From Entomortierella parvispora (taxonomy: Eukaryota > Mortierellomycota > Mortierellomycetes > Mortierellales > Mortierellaceae): a stretch of DNA of 64,000 nt. The notes under the pieces were generated by a model. The model searched no databases. It was not told the DNA's origin and saw only the letters and a list, made by a program, of their open reading frames with translations. Made by a program: the position numbers and the translations under genes. The stretch is taken from positions 2,636,042 to 2,700,041 of the forward strand of contig OY752145.1 in assembly GCA_963573315.1 (NCBI GenBank). The letters are read 5' to 3'. Positions 1 through 9,952 of the stretch are shown here, one piece after another; position 1 is the first letter of the stretch; each line of letters starts with the position of its first letter.

Positions 1-413
1 AACGACTGACCATGACACTGCTTCACTTCCTTAACAAATGTTCTTCATTTCTTCCTTTTCCTGCTTGCGTGTTGACTACTTCGCCTCTTTTCAATGACCT
101 TTACATCTGTATAAACTCTCTCATGTACATTCCTCGCTAAGTTCTTCAGTCCTTTCGTTGCTTCCCCTCTCTGTTCTTCAGACTCATGCCCCTGTCTTAA
201 CGGTCATTTGTGACAGCCCAATAAATCCAAAAATTAAAGAATGAGACGCTCACCTAGTCCAAAGTGAATAACTGCATCTTCAGCAGGCTCTCTATCTGAT
301 GGCGAAATGGTCGCCCTGGATCAAGTAAGGCAGCTCAATTACAGCACCATCAATGTGTCACGGTCAGACAAGGCAGGAACAAGAAGGAAAGGAAAGGGGT
401 TGGTTTATTGTGA
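1..413. other. Intergenic, no gene recognised
   Basis: AT/CT-rich sequence with only short open frames in all six frames. I see no conserved protein segment, tRNA or snRNA here. It borders the inverted satellite fragment that starts at 414. Confidence 0.5.
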
Positions 414-719
414 CCCCTCTGAACTCAAACAAGGTAATGGCAGTGGGCTAAGCGCTCCAAGACAAGGCGTCTATGGCGCTTGTGTGAATTTCAATGAAGA
501 CTTTAGGTGGCGAAGAGAGGACAAGAGGGAGAGGGAAAGGGGGGGGGGGGGTTAAGCACCATCCTGACCCAGAAACACCTCCTCCGCGGCTGTCTCCATT
601 ATCGGAAGATGGTTGGGGCCCCACCTACAGGTGCATAATTGCAGAAGGGGGTGTGGGCTGGGTGAGGGCGTTGGATGCAAAGAGAGGACAAGAGGGAGAG
701 GGAGAGGGGGGGGGGGGGG
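414..719 (-). repeat. Inverted fragment of the 3.67-kb satellite unit
   Basis: Read on the minus strand this stretch matches the satellite segment near 30,650-30,945 of array copy 1. The match runs through the polypurine/G tract, the 'GGGGCCCCACCTACAGGTGC' core and the block around 'GGTAATGGCAGTGGGCTAAG'. By eye there is one internal substitution, differences in G-run length, and two mismatches close to the left edge. The right edge stops exactly in the G homopolymer at 719. This copy lies 29 kb from the array and in opposite orientation. It looks like a recently dispersed piece of the unit, not an independent gene. Confidence 0.9.
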
Positions 720-745
720 TCATGCCGCTAGAGGTTATCAGGTAA

Positions 746-1412
746 GAGGTAGTGGTATCCATTGTGTCTGGAGTGGCGAGTACGGTGCCTGTGAAGAGTT
801 CAATTGTTGTAGATGAACCTGTAAACGACAATAGTGAGGTATCGGAGGTAAAACTTGAGGGGAGGAGGATGGTGGTCTGAGCGTTTACGAAGGCGATAGC
901 GATGAGTTTGAGGCCAACTCAGGTAACTTCAAGGGCGATGGCGAGTCGGATTGCTGCCAGGCGATAAAAGAGGCGAATTAGCTCTTTACTCCTGACAAGG
1001 GGGGGAAAAGGATAAGAATAGCCCGAACCAGTGGGTCACTGACGAGCAGGAGATAATCAGTGAAAGCTGAAGGAAGAAAGGTGCTAGTAGAGTAACTGCG
1101 AATATAAGAACGCAATAGAGGTAGTGAAGGCGTGGAGAGTGTATCGGACGATTTGGTAGGATTTCTGAATTGTGATCAATAGGCTGTGGTAGGCGCTTCG
1201 TAGAAAAAGATAGACGGAGAAAACGCGAGAAGGAACTCGTTGAACGAATAAGAGACGCAGTAAAAGAGGAAATAAGGGACAAACAGACAGAGCATGAAAA
1301 CTATCACCAGGAGCTGGATGGCAGCGTGTCGGAGAGCAATGAGGTGCTCTTTGATTTGATGCAAGAGTCGGTAGTTGTTGGTAGCGTACGCAAGGGAGTA
1401 AGAGAGAAGTGA
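746..1412 (+). pseudogene. Decayed coding stretch, unknown family
   Basis: Three plus-strand segments read like protein but sit in different phases and are separated by stops: 746-877, 862-978 and 1176-1409. The second is acidic and contains the stretch YEGDSDEFEANSGNFKGDGE. The last is strongly charged and probably coiled coil, with the stretch KRREKELVERIRDAVKEEI or close to it. Between them, 980-1175 has several stops. No start codon or intron model joins them, so I read this as a decayed gene whose upstream part ends at the satellite fragment. The family is not recognised, and a chance run of open frames is possible. Confidence 0.33.
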
Positions 1413-1632
1413 AGGACCCTCAACCGCAATCTTAATGGATCTGTCTGTCAATGTGGCGGGTGCTGTGCTTTTGACGCAGCCAAAAGAACCTCCATAAAGT
1501 ATGACAGCTAACGAACCTATTTAAATGCAAATATAGGAAGCCTTCCCCACACTCCTCAAAGACACTTGATGTTGCAATGCATCTCTTGTTCATTCTCTCC
1601 CATTCCGTGCACCCCTTTGCCCCTCCTCTACA

Positions 1633-3616
1633 ATGTCCTTTGCGCCCTCATCCCCTCCCGCGGCTGCCACCCAGGTGCGCTCGCCCTCGACCCCCTCAAC
1701 CGTGCGAGTCATGCCCACCAACGTGATGAACACTCCCTCGCAGCCTTCCGCCTCCACCAGCGGCTCCTCGGCCAATGCTACGGCTACGACCCCTGGGGGA
1801 GAGACCATTGTTGGACGGGAACGCCAAGGTTCCTTTGGAGGTTCGTCCCGAGTCAAGGCCCTCAAGCCCTTCAACACCGCCAACATCAAGATCCTCCTGC
1901 TCGAAAACGTCAACGAGACTGCCGTCTCTGCCCTCAGACAGCAGGGTTATCAGGTAACAAACTCTCCGTCCCAGCCAGTGGCGTGGGCCGGACTGTCTTA
2001 TCGTGGAAATCTTCTTCCAAGAAAGCAAAGACTTTGACAGAACGGACCTGGACCTCCGTCCTTTGAGTCCCAGATCATGATGATGTGACTCACTGCCATC
2101 CGTCGTTCACCCCCCGCCTCGTTTTCTTTATTTGTTACTCATCCTGGTTCTTTCGATCGTATTGCATTAGGTTGAAACTCATGCCAAGGCGCTGGCCGAG
2201 GATGTGCTTATTGAAAAGATCAAGGATGTTCATTGCATTGGTATTCGCTCCAAGACAAAGTTGACCAAAAAGGTCTTGGATGCAGCCGAGAAGTTGGGTG
2301 TGGTCGGCTGCTTTTGTATTGGAACTAACCAGGTGGATCTCGAGGTTGCGGCCCAGAAGGGTATCGCCGTCTTCAATTCGCCCTTCTCCAACTCGAGATC
2401 GGTGGCCGAGTTGGTCCTTGCCGAGATTGTGTTGTTGTCGAGACAACTCGGAGACAGAAACAACGAGATGCACCAGGGTATCTGGTCAAAGGTCTCGGCC
2501 AATTGCTTTGAGATCCGTGGCAAGACGCTTGGTAAGAAGACATCTCTTTTGTCGATGCTTTGTTTTTTTGTTGTTTTCTGCTTTTTGTGGATCTGTGCTC
2601 TCTTCTCCTCCGTTGTCCCTCTCTTTGTCGCATCCACAATGATATGCAATCTTGGTGTGATCTTTTTGAGCACTCACGACGGCCAAGTGGTGGCGCTTTT
2701 TTTTCCTACTGATACGGAAGAAGAAGAGTCACAGTTGGGTCTCATTGGTCGGGCCTGGAAATGAAAACCCCAATCTTCTTTTTTTTTGAAATACACAAAA
2801 GCTTGATCTGACCCATGCCATCACCCTGGAATCATAGGAATCGTCGGATATGGACACATTGGATCTCAGCTGTCAGTCCTTGCAGAGTCCATGGGTATGC
2901 GTGTCCTCTTCCATGACGTCGTCCCTCTCATGCCTCTAGGCACTAGCAAGCAGGTTCACTCTTTGGACGAGCTTCTTGAGACCTCTGACTTCGTCACTCT
3001 CCATGTGCCCGAGACGGAGGATACCAAGAACATGATTGGCGAGCACGAACTCAACAAAATGAAGCAGGGATCCTTCCTCATCAACGCCTCCCGTGGAACC
3101 GTTGTTCAGATCCCTGCTCTGGCCAAGGCCCTCAGATCAGGCCATCTTGGCGGTGCTGCCGTCGATGTCTTCCCCAAGGAGCCTGCTGCCAACGGCAAGT
3201 TCTTTGAGTCTGAGCTGATTGGATGCCCCAACACGTTATTGACTCCTCACATTGGAGGTTCGACCGAGGAAGCCCAGTCCATGATTGGTGTGGAAGTCAG
3301 TCAAGCCTTGATCAAGTTTATCAACAGCGGCACCTCAATCGGTGCTGTCAACTTCCCCGAGGTTGACCTGCGTGCTATTCGTGACGAAGAAAACTCGATC
3401 CGTCTGTGCTATACCCATATGAACGTTCCTGGAGTCTTGCTCAGGATCACCAACATTCTTGCGGATCATAACGTGGACAAGCAGTTTTCAGATTCCAAGG
3501 GCAAGATTGCTTACTTGATGGCCGATATCTCAGATGTCACCCCAGAACAGATTCAGGACATCTACAGACGTGTCAGCGAGACGCCCACCAACATCGTCAC
3601 TCGTGTCTTGTATTAG
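1633..3616 (+). CDS. SER33: D-3-phosphoglycerate dehydrogenase (Ser3/Ser33 type)
   Basis: Oxidises 3-phosphoglycerate to 3-phosphohydroxypyruvate with NAD+, the first step of cytosolic serine biosynthesis. Three exons fit: 1633-1953, 2171-2531 and 2838-3616, giving 486 aa (yeast Ser3 is 469). Both introns are GT-AG. The first 75 or so residues are a Ser/Thr/Pro-rich extension. The NAD-binding glycine motif GIVGYGHIGSQ starts near residue 228 and is split by intron 2. The catalytic Arg is in NASRG (about 313) and the catalytic His in TPHIGGST (about 365). A C-terminal ACT domain spans about 415-486, with the fungal signature KQFSDSKGKIAYLMADIS, the region where serine inhibits these enzymes. 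The ATG follows a CT-rich leader. A polyadenylation-like AATAAA lies at 3665. The paralogue name (SER3 or SER33) cannot be decided. Confidence 0.96.
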
Positions 3617-4152
3617 AAGGAACATAGAGATAAGAGAGGTGATTGTTCCAATTGTCCAAAAGAGAATAAACTGCATGTAAAGTACACGGATTCATAACCT
3701 TCGGTCTAGAAGATAGGTTCGAACTGACCCAAGTTCGTCTTCAAAATGAACTACGACTAACTGGTTATTCCAGGACCTCTCTACTTCCTCGGCTCTTGAC
3801 ATTGACGTGAACCTTGGCAATGTCGCGAGACAGAGATATCTTCTAAACAATAAATAGATACACAGTGAGAATCAACGCCCTTTCCTAAACGTCAGACTGG
3901 CCCTATAGCCCAGTTCGACAACCTGCACATGGAGACTGGACTCGACAGGATGGATTCTGAGAGGAAGATCGGGACATAGCAATGGATTTGCCCGATTGAA
4001 GGTTAATAAAAGGAACCTGGAACCTTCATGGTCCATCCTGCTGGCCGTGTGCCTAAGTTAGAGTCACCATTGGTGATAGTGCGATTGAAGGTTAATAAAA
4101 GGAACCTGGAACCTTCATGGTCCATCCTGCTGGCCGTGTGCCTAAGTTAGAG
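3617..4152. other. Intergenic with 89-bp tandem duplication
   Basis: The 3'UTR of the dehydrogenase gene is followed by about 300 bp with no recognisable feature, then the tandem duplication listed separately. No conserved open frame is seen. Confidence 0.5.
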
Positions 4153-4170
4153 TCACCATTGGTGATAGTT
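3993..4170. repeat. 89-bp perfect tandem duplication
   Basis: Two adjacent copies, 3993-4081 and 4082-4170, each beginning CGATTGAAGGTTAATAAAAG. They are identical over 88 or more bases, so the duplication is recent. The second copy reaches the stop codon and last codons of the doubtful minus-strand gene at 4153-4726. Confidence 0.95.
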
Positions 4171-4726
4171 GCCCAGACAGGCAAGGACATGGAACTCAAG
4201 GTAAATGTACTGGAAGGACCCAGTGTTATTCTTAATATCTTTATGATACTGAGAACTCGAATCATCGCTGAATGATCCGCGAAGATGACAACAGGGACAA
4301 CAGAGAGAAAAAGCGGAAGGACTTGGTCTTCCCAGCGGGGTCTTCCCAGCGGGGTCTTCCCAGCGGGGTATTTCAAATGGACCAAGAAAAGTCGCGTCCA
4401 GAGAGATCAGGCATCTAGATTCACACTTTGCAGGAAGACTATTGTCGTTGTGGTTGTTCGCAGAAGGTTGAGGCAAACTGGGGATCAGCATTGAGGCGCT
4501 CAGACGCTTGAAGACGCGAGATCCTTCCATCTCCTTCTTGTCCTCTTTGCCCCTGTAGGCGATATCAACCTTTACGCGAAACCTTTATGCGACTTCTGTC
4601 TTCTTCCTATATCACGCGCTCCCTCCGATCATGATGCGAAGAATTCCTTCGGCTGCAGCTGAACAACTCGACATCCAATAAACCGTAGTAGCAAATGGCC
4701 TGGCCGGCTTCGTTCTTCCCTGTCAT
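4153..4726 (-). CDS. Possible small two-exon gene, unknown function
   Basis: I do not recognise this protein. On the minus strand an ATG at 4726 opens 37 codons (MTGKNEAGQAICYYGLLDVE...). A 46-nt GT-AG intron (4615-4570) would join them in phase to a 138-codon frame ending at 4153, giving 175 aa. The 125-codon part from the ATG at 4530 is open without any splicing. A 14-bp unit repeated three times at 4327-4368 codes for a Trp/Pro/Gly-rich stretch. The C-terminal half has a Cys cluster (CCPCC). Against it: the intron is short, no domain is visible, and the 89-bp duplication abuts the end. It could be a decaying gene or a chance open frame. Confidence 0.3.
4327..4368. repeat. 14-bp unit x3
   Basis: Three exact tandem copies of TCTTCCCAGCGGGG. 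It lies inside the doubtful minus-strand frame; 42 bp is divisible by three, so the frame stays open, and the unit is read in shifting phase. Confidence 0.9.
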
Positions 4727-5425
4727 ATGGAGAACACGAGTACATCCACGCGCCGTTCTGGTTGTCGATGCACCAATTGCTCAATTGAATGTCTGCGTGC
4801 TTTCGAGATGATACAAATAGCAAACTTGAGTAGGATAGCCGAGAAATGGCCGCCTTGTCTGTGTGGGAGTCGCGAATTAAATGATTACTCCACGGCTCAA
4901 GTTCATTACATCGAGTCGCGTCGCGTCAACATCCTAAATACCTATGATACCTCGACTCCTAAAAAATCACTCGAGTCCTACCTTCTCGTCAAGACGCCAG
5001 ATGCAACTTGGAACAATGTTGACTCTTTGCTACTAAACAAAAGTTTTTTCAGCTTCAATTGCGTTGATGTGTTGATGTCTTCCTGGTTGTTGGGCGTGTT
5101 TTCCCGGCCTCAAGTGAATGTATAGATGCTCAAAAGAAAGAAGAGTCCTTTCCTCTCCTCAATGTTCTTTTTCTCGCTTTCGCGTCAACAAAGATAATTG
5201 ATATCGCGTCGATCTTACCCACTTCTACGGACAATTGACCAACTGCCCCTGGTTCCTTCACACCCGCCTGAGGTCGAGTCCCTTAGTCTCACTCTCTCTT
5301 TCCTCCCCATGATCATCGCACGCGAAAAGCCCTTCTCTTCTCTTTTTCTGGGACCCAAAAGGTCAATAGGCACGCTCTTATCTCTCTCTCTGTCTGCCTA
5401 CGCAACCACGCTTTGAACAGGAGCG
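4727..5425. other. Intergenic, no gene recognised
   Basis: CT-rich on the plus strand toward its right end, with only short open frames. It lies between the doubtful minus-strand gene and the terminator of the first U6 gene. Confidence 0.45.
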
Positions 5426-5550
5426 AAAAAAAAATAATTTGCCCCGAAGGGCATTCCACTCATAGATATACGTGTCATCCTTGTGCAGGGGCCATGCTAA
5501 TCTTCTCTGTATCGTTCCATTTTTAAAGTATGTAGCTCCGAAGAGACTAC
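5426..5550 (-). ncRNA. U6: U6 spliceosomal snRNA, copy 1
   Basis: The minus strand carries the universally conserved U6 core GGAACGATACAGAGAAGATT, with the ACAGAGA box, followed by the AGC of the catalytic triad and the internal stem-loop region through CAAGGATGACACG. The 5' end is placed at 5550 because GTAG-U-CUC-UUCG-GAG-CUAC then forms the 5' stem-loop with one bulged base. After the core a second hairpin, UGCCC-UUCG-GGGCA, precedes a run of nine Ts that should end Pol III transcription. Length is about 125 nt. Apart from the bulge base (U here, A in copy 2) and the T run, it is identical to the plus-strand copy at 15,388. Confidence 0.97.
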
Positions 5551-6367
5551 AAATAATAGAGATTTTTTCTTCTATATATACCCGTTTTCCTTGTGCATCT
5601 CAGATTTATGGTACTAGGCCGAATTTTGGTAAAATGATTTCGATCGGAGGTTCGAAAAAGAAAAGTAGTTCTACGCCGTGCAGGCCAAAAAGGAGGGACT
5701 GGTTTTTTGAGCACTTCTCTGGCAGCTGGTGTAGGACAGGCAGACGACCCAGAAACTGGAGGGGTTTGCCCCCTCCGAAGGGTGCCCCATCTCCAAATGC
5801 GTTCTCAGAATCCACACGCAAGAACCGAGGAAAACGAACCACGATGCACTTGTTCTGAAGAGTGAATGCAGACAGTGTCATGCCAGATCCAGAGCCAGTG
5901 CCCCTCGCTCAAGTGGATAGTTCAGTTCTCTTGGACGTTTTCAATCACTTGGACATTACTTCCCTCCGCCCAAAACGCCCTACCCAAATGATGTTACTCG
6001 AGAGTATGTCCGTACCACAGGGACATTCGCCCGCTACGCTTCTAGCGCGCAAGCTGATGGATACCTATTTCGCTAACCTCTACTCATCCGTTTAGACCAT
6101 TAGAAGAATGAAGGCGCCGTGGACCATGCCCCGAACGCCAAACACCTCTACTGGGGCTCATGAAAGAAGAGGCAACAGTAACAGGATTTAGCAAGCATGG
6201 ACAAAGTCCTGAGGCTTCATGCCGGGCGAAGGGCTACAGGGACCGCACGTGCAGTTTGCGTATCCCGAATCCTCGCCTGGCTATCTGATAGTCGAGGTAT
6301 GTTCATTCAAATACAATTTTATTCCTTTCAGAGTCGGGCAAAGCGGTGTTGCCGTCAACATCAGCGC
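5551..6367. other. Region with weak coding traces only
   Basis: Beyond the U6 promoter the plus strand has open segments at about 5862-6092 and 6219-6295, the second ending at a good donor (GAG|GTATGT). I cannot join them into a gene: the only nearby acceptor leaves a 35-nt intron and runs antisense into the aldehyde dehydrogenase. No family is recognised. These may be remnants of a gene. Confidence 0.3.
5573..5616 (-). promoter_or_regulatory. U6 copy 1 promoter: TATA box plus upstream element
   Basis: On the minus strand TATATATA (5573-5580) lies 23-30 nt before the U6 start. Upstream are TAGTACCATA (5607-5616) and TGCACA (5592-5597), with the same mutual spacing and the same spacing to the TATA box as in the second U6 gene. 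A TATA box near -30 is normal for Pol III U6 promoters. The upstream blocks act like a PSE by position, which is inference. Confidence 0.75.
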
Positions 6368-8224
6368 TCAAAGCAGGAATATCAACCCAACAACTCCCAT
6401 AACCAAGGACAAGGAAAGCCACGGGAAATACTTGGAAAAGAACCCCTTCTTGAACCTTGGCACAGTCTTCATGAGCTTGACACCCATCTGGAGTTTCTGT
6501 TCCGAGTATGGCGCGTATCGAACGGACATAATCTTCTCCAATGTTGGGTTCAATCCTTTGGTCATGGTTGATCGTACATGTGTGAAACAGTCGAACGAAG
6601 CTTTGCCGTGGTAAGCTCCCATGCCTGAGGGGCCAATGCCTCCGAACGGCAGCGAAGTCTCACCGACATGCATCAAAGTATCGTTGATCAACACACCGCC
6701 GGACCGGGTTTGATCCATAACCTTGTCGCAGAATTTCTTGTCTGTCGAAAAGATGTACAGGACCAGAGGATCATCCTTCGAATTGACAAACTCGATGGCG
6801 TCGTCCACATCCTTGACACGGATCATGGGCAAAAACGGCGCAAACAGCTCCTCTTCCATCAGCTTGTCGTCTCGGTCGCAGTTGGCAATGACAGTGGGCG
6901 GGATGAACAGGTCTGTCTCGTCGCTCTTGCCCTCCAGGACTCGCGTACCGGATTTGTTGCCTTCGAGTAAGTTCGTGGCGCGGTGAAAGTGTCGGTTGTT
7001 GATCATTCTTGCATAGTCTGGCGAGGCTTGGGGATTCTCTCCGTAGAGCTCGATGAATGACTTTTTCAATTCTTCAATAAATTTCTCTTCGACCTTCTCT
7101 GTGATCAGTACGTAATCAGGCGCAATGCACGTCTAATTGATACAGTTAGTCATTGAGAGTATGGGCCACCACAAAAGAACGGTCAGACTTGGTTGCAGGC
7201 AGAGCGTGTGGGTTTTTTTTCTTCTTTGAAAAGATTGGCCCTTTTACCTGTCCAGCGTTGAAGGCCTTTCCAAAGGCAACGCGCTTAGCCGCGATTGCCA
7301 AGTTACAGTTCTCGTCAATGATACAGGGACTCTTGCCACCCAGTTCGAGGGTCAAACTTGTCAAGTCTTTGGCGGCAGATTTCATGATGATCTTGGCCAC
7401 TGCACCGTTACCGGTGTAAAAGATGTGGTTCCACTTGGACTCGAGCAGTAAGGTCGTCTCTGCGACGGCGCCGTTCACGACCATGTAGGCAGAGGTATCC
7501 AAATACTTTTCAAAGAGCTCCGTAAGGATCTTGGACGAGTGAGGAGAGAGTTCTGAAGGTTTCAAGATCGCGGTACATCCAGCAGCAATGGCACCAACCA
7601 AAGGAGCCATGCTCAGGAAGATGGGATAGTTCCAAGGCGAGATGATGAGGGTTGCACCTGTGAACGAGACCAAAAAAAAACAAGAAACGATATTCGGGAT
7701 TAGCTCATTGTGACCAACGCAACATGTTTCCCCGTTCAAAATGTTGTTTTTTGTATTTTCTCACCCTTGGGTTCCTTGCGCATATGGCAAGTGGTGCCAA
7801 CGCGGTTGACAAAGGATGGGGTTGTGTATTCGTCCTTTGCCCATTTGTCGAGGTGCTCCAACGAGTGGTTGATGTCTTCGAGGGTCGTGACAATCTCTCC
7901 AAGCATGAACTCGTTTCTGGGCTTACGCAGATCGTTGTACACGGCCTGGGCGAGGGCGTCTTTGTTGTCGTCCAACAGCAACCAAAGCTGCTGCAATTGG
8001 CGACGACGAAACTCGATAGGACGGGTGTGCCCGCTTTTGAAGGTTGTCTGGCACGTAGTGATGGCCTGCAATTGTTCAACGGGAAGGAGGGAAAGAGACG
8101 TGTGAAAATCTCCAGAGAGAAGCACGAATATGATAACGCACATGGGTCAGCGTCGTGTGGAGAGCAGACATACCTTTCGGATCTCGGCCTCTGTGTGGAA
8201 TTCAAGGATTTGATTGACAACCAT
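6368..8224 (-). CDS. Fatty aldehyde dehydrogenase (ALDH3 class, Hfd1-like)
   Basis: Oxidises long-chain fatty aldehydes to acids with NAD(P)+; in yeast Hfd1 acts in sphingolipid-derived hexadecenal breakdown. Four exons on the minus strand: 8224-8174, 8065-7765, 7657-7248 and 7132-6368, giving 508 aa, all introns GT-AG and in phase. Motifs: EPKG followed by ISPWNYP, the helix-capping PLVGAIAAGC, LELGGKSP with catalytic Glu at about 222, and catalytic Cys at about 256 in FNAGQTCIAPDYVL. The Glu-Cys spacing of 34 equals that of ALDH3 enzymes. The protein ends in a hydrophobic tail of about 17 residues (WLSLSLVMGVVGLIFLL), as in membrane-anchored ALDH3A2, so it is probably tail-anchored in ER, lipid-body or mitochondrial outer membrane. 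The exon 3/4 junction falls directly before the Thr-Cys of the active site. Confidence 0.95.
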
Positions 8225-9136
8225 GGCGAAATGAAAAGATGAGAGATGAACAGGATGGGAATGGGTGAGAAGAAGAAAAATGTGGAAAAAGGGGGATTTT
8301 TGTCCTCTGAGCAAGCGTTTTGCTCTGTGGTCAACAAGGGGTTAACGTCTAATGGCCGTTACTACCATCCGCTTTTCTTGTTTTCCCCCGTCTCCTCTTG
8401 GCCAAAGGCCTCGTTCGCTTCGTTTTTGCTTACATGCTCCGATGCTCTCTAGTCCTAAAAGATCTTCCTTGCTGGGAAAAGAGCCAGGAAAACCTTGAAG
8501 CCGCACCGGGTCAATATCGAGGCGAGCCGAAGAAGACACGACAGGTAATCCAAATGGTCTACCATAGCGCCATCTTGACTATGGGAAAAAGACCAAGAGA
8601 CCTTGAACACGCGTCAGGCTTTATCACTGGTCCGTGTCACCTCGGACACGATGAGCGGACAAACAACGGACGCAGGCATGAATTTTTCGCCCTCGTCCAC
8701 TGGACTCGCTTTTTCTCACGCAAGGCGCTGCAGCACACGACCTGGATTCCTTTCATTTCGAATATAGTCAGTCAGCTGCCAGACAGGCCACCTGTTGTCA
8801 CGCAATTGATCTGGTTCAGGGTCCACGGTTTCATTCATCCTGGGGTCAGTTTTCTTCCTTCACCGGAACAATTGGCACAGGAATCAGGTAGACAACATTA
8901 TTCATGCAAGTGATTTTTGGTTTTGGATTTGGGGGGTTTTATTGGTAAACTGGTTCGCTCAAAGAGCTTTTGAAAGAAACCAAGAGGAGGACATCCGAGA
9001 ACGACTCCTGATGCCAAGGCGGGAAAAAAAACCTCCAAAGAGGAGCGAACCACTCAGGGGGAGAGAAACCAAACACTTTGGCCGACTCAATTGCTTCCTA
9101 GGACTCGTCGAGGACCGCGCTTGAAGCTGCTAACGT
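8225..9136. other. Promoter side of the aldehyde dehydrogenase; no gene seen
   Basis: Between the start of the aldehyde dehydrogenase and the stop of eL41, both minus-strand genes. Several open frames exist but none shows a recognisable motif or good initiation context. It should hold the aldehyde dehydrogenase promoter and the eL41 3'UTR. Confidence 0.5.
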
Positions 9137-9214
9137 TTACTTGGAGCGAGCTCTCATTTTTCTTCTTTTGCGCTTAAGGCGACGAACGCGCTTCTTCTTC
9201 CACTTATCTCTCAT
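9137..9214 (-). CDS. RPL41: 60S ribosomal protein eL41
   Basis: A 25-codon gene, too small for usual ORF cut-offs. The peptide begins MRDKWKKKRVRRLKRKRRK and ends MRARSK; 17 of 25 residues are Lys or Arg. It aligns over its whole length with eukaryotic eL41 (yeast starts MRAKWRKKR and ends RARSK), the single basic helix that bridges the two ribosomal subunits. The ATG at 9214 is directly preceded by AATAG, which could be the acceptor of a 5'UTR intron. A TATAAAAG box lies about 490 nt upstream, which would fit a long leader containing an intron. Asp at position 3 differs from the Ala of yeast and human. The gene is head-to-head with the SERF gene. Confidence 0.93.
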   Translation of the reverse strand: MRDKWKKKRVRRLKRKRRKMRARSK

Positions 9215-9952
9215 CTATTCGATTGAAGATTAACAACATATACGTTTGTTAGAGAATAGAGTCGTAGAGGCAAGGGTATATTAGGTGAGTGGGGTGGTGA
9301 CGACGATGAGATTGATGGTGACGGTGATGGTGACAGTCGAAGGGAAACGAGGAGTAGTTGCAGGTGTCAGGACAGAGACCATCCCATCAGCAAAAGCCAA
9401 ACAGCAAACAGAAGGGAGAGAAGAAAAAAAAAGGTCGAGAGCTTTTCTTTTTCACTTTTCTGTTGTTGTTATCAACTGCCTCTTGAATCATCCTGTCCTT
9501 CCGCCAGCAGACAGAGAGTCCGTTGTCCTGAGCAGATGGTCCATGAATGACTGCTGAGATAGATAGATGGATGGATGGATGGATTGCACAGCCGAGATAG
9601 ATTCGAGGATGGATGGATGTCCGTGAAGTTCGGATAGAGGGGTACCTTGAATTGACTTTGGAAAGGAGAAGGAACAAATCATCTGACCGGCACCTTCTCC
9701 TTTTATAGGTCACGGGACGATTTCGAGACTGTTCTTTGGTGGCTTGGCTCTGCTTTCATGCCGTGCCTTTGGGCACCGCCCTTTGTGGATTGGGCGGAAT
9801 ATGAAGGTCAAGGTGATCTCCTCTCATCACTCCTTTTTTTCCACTCGCACATCTCTCCCTCTCCCATTCCCATCCCCATCCTTCCCTGCTCACAGCGCCA
9901 CCCCGGCCACAACCTCCCAGTACTGCTTCATCCTACCGTATAGCTTTCAAAA
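9215..9952. promoter_or_regulatory. Divergent promoter region between eL41 and SERF genes
   Basis: This 738-bp stretch separates two divergently transcribed genes. It contains a GATA/GATG microsatellite at about 9556-9586 and the minus-strand TATA box at 9700-9707. The right end is a pyrimidine-rich leader in front of the SERF start codon. No gene is seen. Confidence 0.55.
9700..9707 (-). promoter_or_regulatory. TATA box, probably for eL41
   Basis: TATAAAAG on the minus strand, followed downstream by pyrimidine-rich sequence. It is about 490 nt from the eL41 start codon, so assigning it to that gene requires a 5'UTR intron. Confidence 0.45.

Noticed and set aside
5862-6330. Possible plus-strand gene ending over the aldehyde dehydrogenase 3' end
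   Set aside because: The needed intron would be 35 nt and the following frame is antisense to a well-supported coding exon.
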